From: Hymenobacter sp. UV11
GTDB lineage: Bacteria; Bacteroidota; Bacteroidia; Cytophagales; Hymenobacteraceae
Length of the DNA: 64,000 nt
Direction: 5' to 3'
NCBI RefSeq assembly: GCF_004684095.1
Contig: NZ_SRII01000011.1
Coordinates: 62,001-126,000 of the forward strand
The stretch's first letter is position 1. Every line of letters starts with the position of its first letter. Below are positions 42,149-50,720 of the stretch, in pieces. Both the position numbers and the translations under genes were made by a program. The notes beneath the pieces are model-generated. The model worked only from the letters and a program-made list of their open reading frames with translations. It did no database searches and had not been told where the DNA came from.

Positions 42149-43106
42149 GGGAGCAGAATGAGTGGTTGTAGGCATGATAAGATGTGTTAATTAAGTTGCT
42201 GTCAGTTGCAGAGGGGCGAGTCGAGGACGAATATGGGCAGCAAATTTTTGGCCTTTGTATAGTGTGTTACATCCCACTCACCCAAAACTGGCTAAAATCC
42301 GCCGCCTTGCCCCCAAAACCCTTTGTCCTACCCAAGATATGCCCACCAACCTGAACTACCAAATCATCCCGCTCAACTACCCATTCTTGGCCATCTCCCC
42401 AATCACCCTTACCCAGGTCTGACAACCTACATCATGCCCTCCCGCGTCCTTTCATCAGTTCTCCCCCACCCTGATTCAGCTAAATCAAGTACCCTTCAAG
42501 AATATACCAATACCTGACGAGACCACTCATTGAAATCCGTTAAGTCCTAAATATCCTTAGCCGCCTTTGAACATTCATTAAGCTGAAAACTCATTAGATT
42601 AACTACCTCCTAAAGGCTGGCAGTCATAAATCTCTCTTTTAATAAGCCCCTCCCCCACCTAATCGTTATCCCCACCAAGCCTTCCTCGCTCCTTCTGCCA
42701 GCCGTTCTCTCTCTTAACCCTTCATTGAGCTTATAAACATAATATTTTTAATATTAAATGTATTAGATTTATTAATTACACCCATCTTTTACCTTCAAGC
42801 CTATATTAACCTTAGACCGCTCCCCCACCTTTAAATTATACAATTCTTATCGCTTAACCACGCACCGACTTTACCCTATACCGACTAGGCATAAAGCCAG
42901 CCTCATCTCCTAAACCTGGTACCCGTCCCGATAAGAAAACGTGCCTTTTGCTCCTTTAAATTTTCTTCCCGCTACCCCGACAACCAGCCTTGCTATCCGT
43001 ATTTGCCCCCCCGCCTTCCGCTACCTACCAGCAAAATAGTTACTCGTACCCATGCCCCATTTTTAGGATTTCCTTCCTCCGGGTACCACCTTTTCCCCCA
43101 CTGCCT
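42149..43106. other. Long non-coding, G-poor region (possible oriT/transfer leader)
   Basis: No gene is supported. From about 42270 to 43090 the + strand is strikingly poor in G and rich in C, A and T, unlike any other part of the window. CTCCCCCACC occurs three times (42461, 42650, 42820). The region lies between the relaxase and the partition locus, where transfer or single-strand origin functions are common. Confidence 0.6.
42257..42269 (+). other. oriT: Candidate oriT nick site (MOBV type)
   Basis: GTATAGTGTGTTA equals the core I remember for the pMV158-type oriT, with cleavage in TAGTGTG/TTA. It is 109 bp from the relaxase start. Its orientation is opposite to the relaxase gene, and no long flanking inverted repeat was found, so the call is tentative. 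Confidence 0.5.
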
Positions 43107-43694
43107 TTACGCTCGTGGTAGCCGGCCCTGTTGAATACGTTGCCGCCGCTCCTGCTCCCGCTCCTTCACCTGGTCCGGACGAGTCTCTACTGGGTCTGTA
43201 CCGGCAAAAAGCAAGTCCAGGGCTTCCTGTAGTGCCTGCTTTTGAGAATAGGTGTAATCACCCCCGGCCCGACGAGCATGCACATAATCCCGCAGCCGCT
43301 CCAAATGACGTCGGCTCAACACAAAGGTTTGGCGAGCATCCCCAGTTAAAGTAGCTGCATCCCTTCTGTCCAAATCCTCCGAAGAAGTAGTGTTACTGTT
43401 TGTACTACCGTTATCAATGACACCTGGATTATCAGTATTACTAGTGTTACCTTTTTTTTCAGCACGACTAGTTTTTAGCTTGGCCTCCCCGCTATCCGTA
43501 CTACCTGCGTTACTATTGTTACCTGGTACAACAGTATTACCAGTGTTATTGAAATCAGAAGCAACAGAGGGAATTACGACGGGAATAATTGCAGGCTGGG
43601 GGTCATCGCTCAAGTCGAAAAAGTCCCGTTCCGAAGCTGGCTTAGCTGAAACAATTGAAACGGGCGCGGGCAAATTTTTGAAGGTCTTAGCCAT
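43107..43694 (-). CDS. Partition partner protein (ParB-like, RHH type) 1
   Basis: A 195-residue protein. Residues 45-105 are a low-complexity linker rich in Asn, Thr and Ser (DFNNTGNTVVPGNNSNAGST). Residues 120-165 (FVLSRRHLERLRDYVHARRA, then YTYSQKQALQEALDLLFAG) look like a ribbon-helix-helix or similar DNA-binding fold. The C-terminus is Arg/Glu-rich. It starts 29 bp after the parA stop. It probably binds the centromere and stimulates ParA. The DNA encoding the linker itself contains centromere-like repeats (see findings). Confidence 0.7.
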   Translation of the reverse strand: MAKTFKNLPAPVSIVSAKPASERDFFDLSDDPQPAIIPVVIPSVASDFNNTGNTVVPGNNSNAGSTDSGEAKLKTSRAEKKGNTSNTDNPGVIDNGSTNSNTTSSEDLDRRDAATLTGDARQTFVLSRRHLERLRDYVHARRAGGDYTYSQKQALQEALDLLFAGTDPVETRPDQVKEREQERRQRIQQGRLPRA

Positions 43695-43723
43695 GAGTAC
43701 TAGTCGGAATAAGGAGGAGTAAG

Positions 43724-44467
43724 TTAGCGGGTCAGCAGTTCGGTTACCAGCTCCGCATAATCAGCTGCCCCAGCACTGTGACTAGCGTAGGTAAAGATGT
43801 CTTTGCCAAAATGCGGTGCCTCCCCCAGCGCCACACTCTCCCGAATTACGCCCTTTAACAGCAAGTCAGGGTACTGGCCACGCAGCGTTTCGGTCGTCTC
43901 CCGGTGCAGGATTTTATGCTTGTTGTAGCGGGTAAAGAAGAGGCCACCAATCGTCAGTTCCGGATTCAACCGCCGTTGCATGCGCTTGACCAGATTTAGA
44001 ACTTTTTCCAGACCGTCGACCCCGTACATCTGGGCTTCCAATGGGATATAAAGAGCTTGGGCGCAGGCGTAGGCATTGAGCGTAACCAGTCCCAGGCCGG
44101 GGGGGCAGTCCAGCAAAATGTAGTCGCTCTGCTCCCGCAGTGGCTCCAGTAATTCTTTGAGCAAAAACTCCCGGTCTACCTCATCCCCTTTCGCCTTATC
44201 AAAGCCTGAAAGCGCGGGTGAGCCGGCTACCAGCGCCAGGTTCTTCTGGAGCGGGTACACTTCCAGCTCGTATTCGCCGAGTAAAGCGCCGTACACGTTT
44301 TTTTCGGCGGCTACTATTCCTAGGCCCTTCGTCAGGTTAGTCTGCGGGTCCAGGTCGACCAGGATAACTCGCTTCCCTGCTCGGGCAAGCCCCGCCCCAA
44401 TATTGGCCGTGGAAGTAGTCTTGCCTACCCCTCCTTTCTGATTAGTAATTGCGAGAATCTTGCTCAT
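43724..44467 (-). CDS. parA: ParA partition ATPase 1
   Basis: A 247-residue protein, short type I b-like ParA without an N-terminal HTH. MSKILAITNQKGGVGKTTST contains the deviant Walker A. VILVDLDPQTNLTKGLG is motif A', DYILLDCPPGLGLVTLNAYA is Walker B, and LEAQMYGVDGLEKVLNLV follows. It moves plasmid copies along the nucleoid together with the small partner downstream. Upstream sequence contains repeated GTTATCAAT/GGATTAT elements. Confidence 0.92.
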   Translation of the reverse strand: MSKILAITNQKGGVGKTTSTANIGAGLARAGKRVILVDLDPQTNLTKGLGIVAAEKNVYGALLGEYELEVYPLQKNLALVAGSPALSGFDKAKGDEVDREFLLKELLEPLREQSDYILLDCPPGLGLVTLNAYACAQALYIPLEAQMYGVDGLEKVLNLVKRMQRRLNPELTIGGLFFTRYNKHKILHRETTETLRGQYPDLLLKGVIRESVALGEAPHFGKDIFTYASHSAGAADYAELVTELLTR

Positions 44468-44493
44468 AGTGCAAAGATACTTTGGGGCTACCT

Positions 44494-44560
44494 AGATAAG
44501 TGTTACCTATGTTATCAATATTACCCGGATTATTTGCACTACTAGAATTATCAGTGCATC
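44494..44560 (+). repeat. parS: Candidate centromere (parS) repeats before parA 1
   Basis: AGTGTTACCTATGTTATCAA, then TATTACCCGGATTAT and TATCAGTGC, occurs between parA and the next gene. The words GTTATCAAT, GGATTAT and GTGTTACC recur in the same order inside the coding linker of the partner gene (43400-43450). These are candidate ParB-type binding sites. Confidence 0.45.
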
Positions 44561-44847
44561 CGCTCTTCAATAGCTTAGCTGACAGGGCTTGGATTGGTAG
44601 TCCATCCGCTGGTTCGCCTTACCCAAAAGCGTGCAGTTTTAACCGGGTACCGACACTTCTACCACAAGTCACGACCGTGTCTTACTCAGCATAAGAGTCC
44701 CTCCACCATGATGCTGATATCGCTGGTCCGCCCCCAGTACCAGTGGACTGGCAAAAGAACCCACGCTAAATCCACAGGATAGGCGCCGGTGTTACCTCCG
44801 GCTCCATCGGCAGCTACTACCTTTCAGCTCTCTTTTCCTTCTTTGGT
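44561..44847. other. Intergenic, no gene seen
   Basis: About 290 bases between the partition locus and the next gene block, with no coding-like frame. Confidence 0.4.
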
Positions 44848-46301
44848 ATGGCTCAAAACGACACGACTGCGCGGATGGTGGGGCAAGCCACTGCCTCTGG
44901 GGAACGCAACAAAGCCCTCCTGCCGTCGCTGCGTAATTGGTGCCAGCACTTACGCCTGGCGGACTGCTCCGGCGGCTTAGTAGCCCAACTAGCTCAACTG
45001 CCTATCGAAGTAGAACTTTCCTGCCCCCACGCCCCGCACACGGTCCGCTCTACTAACCTGGAGCGGAGTGGCCGTGCCTTTATCCTGGACTGCTGCGCGG
45101 GCTGCCCCTCGCACCAGGAGCTATTTCCGAAGAATTTTGGGCGGACCGTGCTCGCCCAGCAGGCTCAGGACCAGCAGCAGCAAGAAGCGCAGCAGCAGAC
45201 GGCGCGCCAGCAGGAACTCCAGGCGGAAATCAATGCCCTGCTTGCCCAAGAGCAGTCGCAGGCCGATACGAAGACCTTGTCGATTCTGCACCTGGTGGAG
45301 GAATTGGGTACTGGGCAACGGGGCCAGACGGCCGCTACCGTGCGGGAAGCCGCCGGCCTGTCGCCGCAGTTTTTCAGCCCGGCCGCGCTTAACTACCTCT
45401 CCCTTTTCCTGGAAGACCCCGCTGGCGCCACCCTGCTCGACGCCTTCCGCCTGGCATGGTGGGAGGGCAAGCCTTGCCTGGCTTCGCCCGGCAGCAAGTG
45501 CTCCGCATCCTGCGGCAGGGGCCGCACCTGGACGCAGCCGCTAGCGTACTCAACTTAGCGCTGGCCCCAACTGAACTGCCGGCTTACGCGGCCGACCTTA
45601 CTACCCTGCTGTCCCGGCTGGCGTACGGGCAACGGGCCGGGCGTGGTGAGGCGGCGCCCGGCTACCCCCAGGTGCTGGAGCCGGTGCAGCGCCTGGCCCG
45701 CGCCAACTCGGGAGCTGCGCAGCGTTTGCTGGCAGCGCAGGTGCAGCTGACTAGTCAGGCGGACCGGCTCCGGGTGCAAGCCTTTTTGCAGGAGCTGCTG
45801 GCCGTGGCCCCAACGCTCGTCTTACCACTCACCGAGCTGGTGGTACAGTCGCTGGAGTTTATGGAAGATGGCTATGGCGACTCGGCCGACCGGGCTACGC
45901 TGCGCACCCTGGCCGCCTGCTACCGGCAGGCCCCGGACCCCACGCTGGCGACAATTCAGCGGGTGCGCGCCACGCTGTCGGATGCTGGGCAGGTGGCGCT
46001 GCTGGGTTTCAGCGGCCGGGCCCTGGCTGAGGAGGAATTGCTCCTGCCGGCCCACGCTACGTTGCTGGCCGGGCAGCTGGTGGCCGACCTGGCCGCGGCT
46101 CCTCTGGCCGCGCCACGCCACCAAGCGCTGGTCAAGGCAATCGACCGGGCCGCGCACCGCGCACCGGTCCACTTCGCGCCCCATTTCGAAGCCCTGCTAG
46201 GCTTGCTCATCGCGGCCAGCGACCAGTACCACGCGTTTACGCAGCACCAGGCCGCCTTGCACCCGGCTACACCTACCCTCACTTACTTCTATGGCGGGTA
46301 A
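44848..46301 (+). pseudogene. Zinc-binding/coiled-coil protein, unrecognised, frameshifted
   Basis: The first 200 residues (MAQNDTTARMVGQATASGER) carry a Cys/His cluster (LSCPHAPHT, later LDCCAGCPSHQELFP), a likely zinc site, then a Gln-rich coiled coil. The frame is lost near 45475: DAFRLAWWEGKPCL should join to FARQQVLRILRQGPHLDAAA in the next frame. That frame runs to 46301 as an Ala/Leu-rich helical-repeat protein. One indel repairs it to about 480 residues. The end overlaps the next gene by 11 bp, so it belongs to the same operon. No known family. Confidence 0.55.
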
Positions 46302-46639
46302 TCTCCCAGCGGGCAATCCCCTGGCTGGGCTACCAGTGCTGCAAGTCGAGCAGCTGCGCCTGCAGCGGCAGCGGCACCTGCGGCAGACGGAGCATATCGT
46401 GCGCCAGGTACTGCGCGCCGACACTACTACGCTGCACCTAACGGTGCTGCAGGTACTAACCGGCCTTGCCAGCCAAACGCAGGGGTTTACCAAATCCCGG
46501 CTGCTGGCGCTGCTCCAAGGCTCGCTGCCCGACCCGGTGCGCACGGCGGCGATAGTACCCGCTATTTATACCTACTTGTTTGAAACGGCGGATACCACGG
46601 GCAGCCTGCGCCGCGAAGCCATGCGCTACGTGGAATACC

Positions 46640-46697
46640 GGCCTTGGTTAAAAGTTTGGTACCGATGTTACATCACCATTAGGTCAGCCGAGAGTTC
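46640..46697 (+). repeat. Left 58-bp inverted repeat of the mer cassette
   Basis: It begins GGCCTTGGTTAAAAGTTTGG and ends GTCAGCCGAGAGTTC, identical to the reverse complement of 49770-49827. It is directly preceded by the AATACC target duplication. Confidence 0.95.
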
Positions 46698-46730
46698 AGT
46701 ACAATCCCTGACCGGCGAACTGCTGCGCTC

Positions 46731-46781
46731 CTGAATACAAAAAGGCCCTTGGCGATGTGCCAAGGGCCTTTTTGTATTCAG
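46731..46781. terminator. Long bidirectional terminator
   Basis: A perfect 23-bp stem (CTGAATACAAAAAGGCCCTT, then GGC, and its complement) has a GATGT loop. The stem contains AAAAA and TTTTT runs, so it ends transcription in both directions. It shields the cassette operon from the host gene. Confidence 0.9.
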
Positions 46782-46792
46782 CAATCGAATGA

Positions 46793-46990
46793 CTAGTTAG
46801 CCGGTGCGGGGGCCGCAGGCAAGGCTTTTATTTGGGCGGTTGTGGTGCTTTTCTTGGCACAGCAGGCATCTCCTTTGACGCAGACGGCCTTGCTGGCCAG
46901 CTTTTTGTCTTTTTTGCTAGGCTTGCCGTCTTGGGCAGCGGTGGTGCCGACAACGGCGAACAGGGCGAGGGCAAACAGGGTATTTTTCAT
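46793..46990 (-). CDS. Small exported Cys/Lys-rich protein
   Basis: The start at ATG 46990 gives 65 residues. MKNTLFALALFAVVGTTAAQ is a signal peptide, then DGKPSKKDKKLASKAVCVKG and DACCAKKS. Three cysteines in C-x5-CC suggest periplasmic metal binding. It is the last gene of the mercury operon. Confidence 0.65.
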   Translation of the reverse strand: MKNTLFALALFAVVGTTAAQDGKPSKKDKKLASKAVCVKGDACCAKKSTTTAQIKALPAAPAPAN

Positions 46991-47063
46991 AAACAGGGAT
47001 TTAGGAGGTGAACAAGAAGAGGGCATTGTGGCAACAAAACACATTCAGCGTTAGCCCGGTCGC

Positions 47064-47297
47064 TTAGCCGCAGCAGCTGCCAAAGCCTTGCGCCTGAATC
47101 GGCGGGCAGGGCACAGAGCCGTAGGAGCAGTACACGCAGCAGTCGCCGGCCAGCGGCTTCAATACCGTGTGGCAACTCGTGCATTCGTAGAACCACTGGC
47201 AGGCGTCGATGGGCATCTGTTCGGCTTGCGCGTGCTGGCAGACCGGGCAGGTCAGGACGGAAGTCAGGAGGGGGGCTTGGGTTTCAGTGGGGAGCAT
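47064..47297 (-). CDS. GDCCV-type small metal-binding protein
   Basis: A 77-residue protein with TSVLTCPVCQHAQAEQMP, then WFYECTSCHTVLKPLAGDCC and VYCSYGSVPCPPIQ. The GDCCVxCSYGxxPCPP ending and CxxC pairs define a small Cys-rich family often found with mercury resistance genes. It probably binds Hg(II) or Zn in the cytosol. It lies 12 bp after the reductase gene. Confidence 0.8.
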   Translation of the reverse strand: MLPTETQAPLLTSVLTCPVCQHAQAEQMPIDACQWFYECTSCHTVLKPLAGDCCVYCSYGSVPCPPIQAQGFGSCCG

Positions 47298-47308
47298 GAG
47301 CAGGAGAA

Positions 47309-48660
47309 TTAGAGCATGTAGACAATATCGGACGCACTGGTGGGGTAGGCAAAGACCAGCTTTTGCAGTTCGCGGGCCGGCAGCTTGGCGTGCATGGCCA
47401 CGGCGAACAGATTAATCACCTCGTCGGCGTTGGGGCCGAGCAGGTGCGCGCCGAGCACCTGACCGCTGCCTTCTTCCACCAATACCTTGTAGGCCGAGAC
47501 GGGTTCGCGCAAGCGCCGGGCGGTAAACCAGTCGGTGGTGAGTTCGCTTTTGGCGGTAAATTTCAGCCCTTGCCGGGTGGCTTCGGCTTCGCTCAGGCCC
47601 ACGGCCGCCAGCGGCGGGTGACTGAACACCGTCGTGGGCACCACGCCGTAGGCCACAGGCGTGTGGTTGCCTTTGAGCAGGTTGCTGGCCGCCACGAAGG
47701 CGGCTTTGGCCGCGACCGGCGTCAGAGGCAGGCCCGAGGCCGCCGCGTCGCCCACAGCGTACACGTCGGGGTGGGAGGTGCTTTGCAAGAACTCGTTGAC
47801 GGTGACCCCAGCCGGGCCATGCGCGACGCCGGCCCGGTCCAGGTCCAGCGCGGCCAGGTTGGGCTCGCGGCCCGCCGCGTGCACGGCCATCGCCGCCGAG
47901 TAGTCCACGGCCTGCCCACCCGATTCGGCCCGCAGCCGCAAGCGCCCGCCCGGCTCCCGCTCGATGCCGGTCACGGCCGTGTCCAGCACCACCTCAATGC
48001 CGGCCTCGCGGGAGGCCGTGACCAGGTGAGTCACCAGGTCCGCGTCGAAGTGCTCCAGGGGCCGTACCCCCCGGTGCAGGATGCGGGCGGCGACCCCACA
48101 ACGGGCCACCAGGTGGGCGAACTCAAAAGCGATATAGCCGCCGCCAATCAGGGTGAGGTCGGCCGGCAGTTCCGCCAGCTCCAAAAAGGCCGTGCTGTCC
48201 AGCAGCAGCTCTTCGCCCGGAATGCCGAGAGGGCGGGGCCGCGCCCCCGCCGCGATAATGAACTGCTTGGCCCGTAGCTCCTGGTCGCCGACCTGCACCG
48301 CGTGGGGCCGGTGAAGCGGGCCAGGCCGTGGTACGTGGCGATGCCGGCCTTTTGCAAGCTGGCTTCGCGGGCGGCGGGCACCTTGCCGGTGAAGCTGTTT
48401 TTGAAGCGTATCAGGTCGGCCCAGGCCACCGTCGCGGCCGTGTCCAGGCCGTGGCCGAGCAGTTGCCGGGAGCGGGCCACCGTTTCGGCCGCGCCGATGA
48501 GCACCTTTTTGGGGTCGCAGCCGCGCAGCGCGCAGGTGCCGCCGAAGGGCAGCACGTCCACGATGGCCACGCGCTTGCCGGCCTTGGCGCACTTTTGCGC
48601 GGCCGTGGTGCCCCCTTCGCCCGTTCCGATAACGAGCACGTTAAAGTTGGTCGTTTCCAT
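47309..48660 (-). pseudogene. merA: Mercuric-reductase-like flavoprotein, frameshifted
   Basis: It starts METTNFNVLVIGTGEGGTTA (FAD-binding), then FGGTCALRGCDPKKVLIGAA with the redox Cys pair C-x4-C. The frame breaks near 48300 inside a CCCC run. The next frame continues HAVQVGDQELRAKQFIIAAG, then the NAD(P)-binding LTLIGGGYIAFEFAHLVARC, DVYAVGDAAASGLPLTPVAA, and the dimer end AYPTSASDIVYML. One base corrects it to about 450 residues. The usual C-terminal CC of MerA is absent, so it is a reductase of the wider disulfide family. A homopolymer sequencing error is possible. It overlaps the transporter stop as TAATG. Confidence 0.8.
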
Positions 48661-49295
48661 TAGCGGGGCGCGGTGGCGGGTAAAATGTGGTAGCCGGTGC
48701 CGTTGATGGCTTGCGCGACCTGCGCGGCGGGGCTTTTGGCCGCGTCGAAGCGGACCTGCGCGGTGCCCTGGTCGTAGGAGACGGTCACGGCCTGCACGCC
48801 CGGCAGCTGCTGCACCGCGTGCTCGACGTGTTTCGCGCAGGCTTCACAGGTCATGCCCCCGATGCGGTAAGAAGCCGTTTGCCAGACCGGAGCGGCCCCG
48901 GTCGTGGTGGTGGTCACTGCCGAAACCGGAGCAGCCGCCGTCGGGTACAGGCGCGCCCCGTAGTAGGGGAAGGCCAGCAGCGCCGCCGCCAGCACGGTCA
49001 CGACCCCTAAAAAGCCCTTGGATTGCAGCAAGGAAGGTTTTTCGTTCACCGCACAACCGCAGTCATCGGCCGGCCGGGGCTTAAGCTTCTTATACCAGGC
49101 GAAGCCCAGTACGCCCACGGTGAGCGCAATGAAGTAGGGCCGGAAGGGTTCGAGCCAGGAGAAGGACGAGGCCACGCCGCCCAGCCCGCCCACGACGGCC
49201 AGCAAGGGGGTGATGCAGCACAGCGAAGCGGCCAGCGCGGCCAGTAGGCCCGCGCTCACCAGGGGCTTGTCGGCGGAGGAAGGGGGCTGGTTCAT
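48660..49295 (-). CDS. merTP: Mercuric transport protein, MerT-MerP fusion
   Basis: A 211-residue protein starting at ATG 49295 (MNQPPSSADKPLVSAGLLAA). It is MerT-like: helix 1 with SLCCITPLLAVVGGLGG (Cys pair), loop DDCGCAVNEK, and a third helix FLGVVTVLAAALLAFPYYGA. Residues 140-211 are an HMA domain with YRIGGMTCEACAKHVEHAVQ (MTCxxC), equivalent to MerP. It moves Hg(II) into the cytosol for reduction. Start and stop overlap the neighbouring genes as TAATG, so translation is coupled. Confidence 0.88.
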   Translation of the reverse strand: MNQPPSSADKPLVSAGLLAALAASLCCITPLLAVVGGLGGVASSFSWLEPFRPYFIALTVGVLGFAWYKKLKPRPADDCGCAVNEKPSLLQSKGFLGVVTVLAAALLAFPYYGARLYPTAAAPVSAVTTTTTGAAPVWQTASYRIGGMTCEACAKHVEHAVQQLPGVQAVTVSYDQGTAQVRFDAAKSPAAQVAQAINGTGYHILPATAPR

Positions 49296-49669
49296 TAGGC
49301 GGGTTGGGAAGTGGGCGCGGCCGATAAACCGGCCAGCAGCGGTTGCAGGAGGGGCAAATGGGGCTGGCTGAGGGCGTAGAACACCGTCTGGCCGACCTTG
49401 TGGGCGTGCAGCACGCCGCCGTCTTTGAGCTTGCGCAGGTGCTGCGAAACGGCGGAAACGGTCATTTGCAGCACGTCGGCGATGTCGCACACGCACAGCT
49501 GCTGCTCATCGGCCAGCAGGAACAGGATTTTCAGGCGCACCTCGTTGCCGGCCAGGGCCAGGACGGAAGCCAGCGACTGAAGGACCGGCTCGACGTGGGC
49601 CAAGCGCGTTTGGCATTGCTGAATGTGGTCGGTGTCGGCAAACACCCGGATACACGCGGTAGCTTTCAT
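49295..49669 (-). CDS. ArsR-family metal-responsive repressor
   Basis: A 124-residue winged-helix protein. LAGNEVRLKILFLLADEQQL, then CVCDIADVLQMTVSAVSQHL is the ArsR/SmtB recognition helix. LCVCD supplies cysteines for Hg or other soft metals, and HAHKVGQTVFYAL is the wing. It takes the place of MerR in this cassette. It is first in the operon and probably represses it from the promoter just upstream. Confidence 0.88.
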   Translation of the reverse strand: MKATACIRVFADTDHIQQCQTRLAHVEPVLQSLASVLALAGNEVRLKILFLLADEQQLCVCDIADVLQMTVSAVSQHLRKLKDGGVLHAHKVGQTVFYALSQPHLPLLQPLLAGLSAAPTSQPA

Positions 49670-49683
49670 GAAAACGATTTTTG

Positions 49684-49709
49684 CAAAGGTAGCATTCGCT
49701 TAATTAAGC
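49684..49709 (-). promoter_or_regulatory. Promoter and operator of the mercury operon
   Basis: On the minus strand, TACCTTTG (49684-49691) fits the -7 element. Directly upstream is the perfect 12-bp dyad GCTTAATTAAGC (49698-49709), a likely ArsR operator. Confidence 0.6.
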
Positions 49710-49769
49710 AAAAGCTAAAACAAAAAATTCACCACTTTATGTTTATGCATGCCGACTGAGCCTCGAGTC

Positions 49770-49827
49770 GAACTCTCGGCTGACCTAATGGTGATGTAAC
49801 ATCGGTACCAAACTTTTAACCAAGGCC
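49770..49827 (-). repeat. Right 58-bp inverted repeat of the mer cassette
   Basis: Exact reverse complement of 46640-46697, followed by the AATACC target duplication at 49828-49833. Confidence 0.95.
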
Positions 49828-50720
49828 AATACCTGCTTACGGAACAGCCGGCCTGTGCCACCACTACCCTGCTGGAGGCAGTGAAAACCCTGCTCGATGA
49901 CCCGGAGGCAGCTATTCGGAGGCAGGCCATCCGGGCCTACGGCACCCTGCCGGAGAATTTTGCAGAGGAAGTAGCGCCCGTCGACCTACCCGGCATAGTC
50001 ACGGCGCTCACCGACCCCCGCAAGGTGTTGCACCAGGCGGCGGTGGCAGTGCTCCCCGGCTTGCTTCCCTTCCTGACGGGCGCGCAGCGGCTGGTAGCGC
50101 TAGTAAACATGCAGGCGCTGGAAAAGGCGTATTATGAGACGCAGGAGCTGGAATACGGGAAAGAGCTGGTCCAGGCTATCCTCACGCTCACTCGCGATAC
50201 CCGCGAGTTATACCTGCGGCTGGTACCTTACTACTTCACCAAGTACGGCACCTGCGGCGAAGAGTATCTGGAGCAGGAATTCGTTCAGCGCCTAACGCAC
50301 CTGCTGCCGGCCTATCCGGAGCTGCGCGGGTACTGGCTGACGCAGGCGCTCCGCTACCTGGAGCGGACGGCCCCCGACTACGCCTCCTTCGGGGACTTGC
50401 GAACTGAGCTGCTCGAACAGCTGCACCAGCTGCCCTACGCGGAGCTGCTCAGCCAGCTGGCGCTGCTGACGAGCTTTGTCCGCACGCAGCTTGCGGCCGG
50501 CTCCTACCCCGACGTCTTTACGGTGTACGCGATACTGGGGGCACAGGGCTTGCACGCCGAGCTTCATGAATTGACCCAGCACTTCGCCCGCACTGTGCCC
50601 GCGACGAAGTCCATCGAGTACGCCACCCGCACCAACCAGGCATTTGCGCAATTTTCCCGCTTGGAGCATCTGGTGGCCACGGGCCAGCTTGATGCTACCC
50701 GGCTTGCCTCCCTCTAAGCT

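Larger units (their letters stand above)
46640..49827. mobile_element. Mercury-resistance cassette with 58-bp inverted repeats, no transposase
   Basis: The left end (46640-46697) and right end (49770-49827) are perfect 58-bp inverted repeats starting GGCCTTGGTTAAAAGTTTGG. A 6-bp direct repeat AATACC flanks the element (46634-46639 and 49828-49833). The 3188-bp interior holds an ArsR-type regulator, a fused MerTP-like transporter, a mercuric-reductase-like flavoprotein and two small Cys-rich proteins, all on the minus strand. No transposase ORF exists, so it must be mobilised in trans, like a mobile insertion cassette. Confidence 0.9.
46291..50717 (+). pseudogene. Helical-repeat protein split by the mer cassette
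   Basis: The 5' part (46291-46639) reads MAGNLPAGNPLAGLPVLQVE to LRREAMRYVEY. The 3' part (from 49834) reads LLTEQPACATTLLEAVKTLL, then DDPEAAIRRQAIRAYGTLPE to 50717. Deleting the cassette and one AATACC copy joins them in frame into a HEAT-like repeat protein of about 410 residues. HEAT proteins usually serve as binding scaffolds. The next gene starts 3 bp after its stop. The interruption is probably recent, because both halves are otherwise intact. Confidence 0.75.

Noticed and set aside
46698..46730. Cassette interior beyond the left repeat read as the end of the helical-repeat gene (ending LTGELLRS)
   Set aside because: This text lies inside the inserted element. The true continuation of the gene is at 49834, as the target duplication shows.
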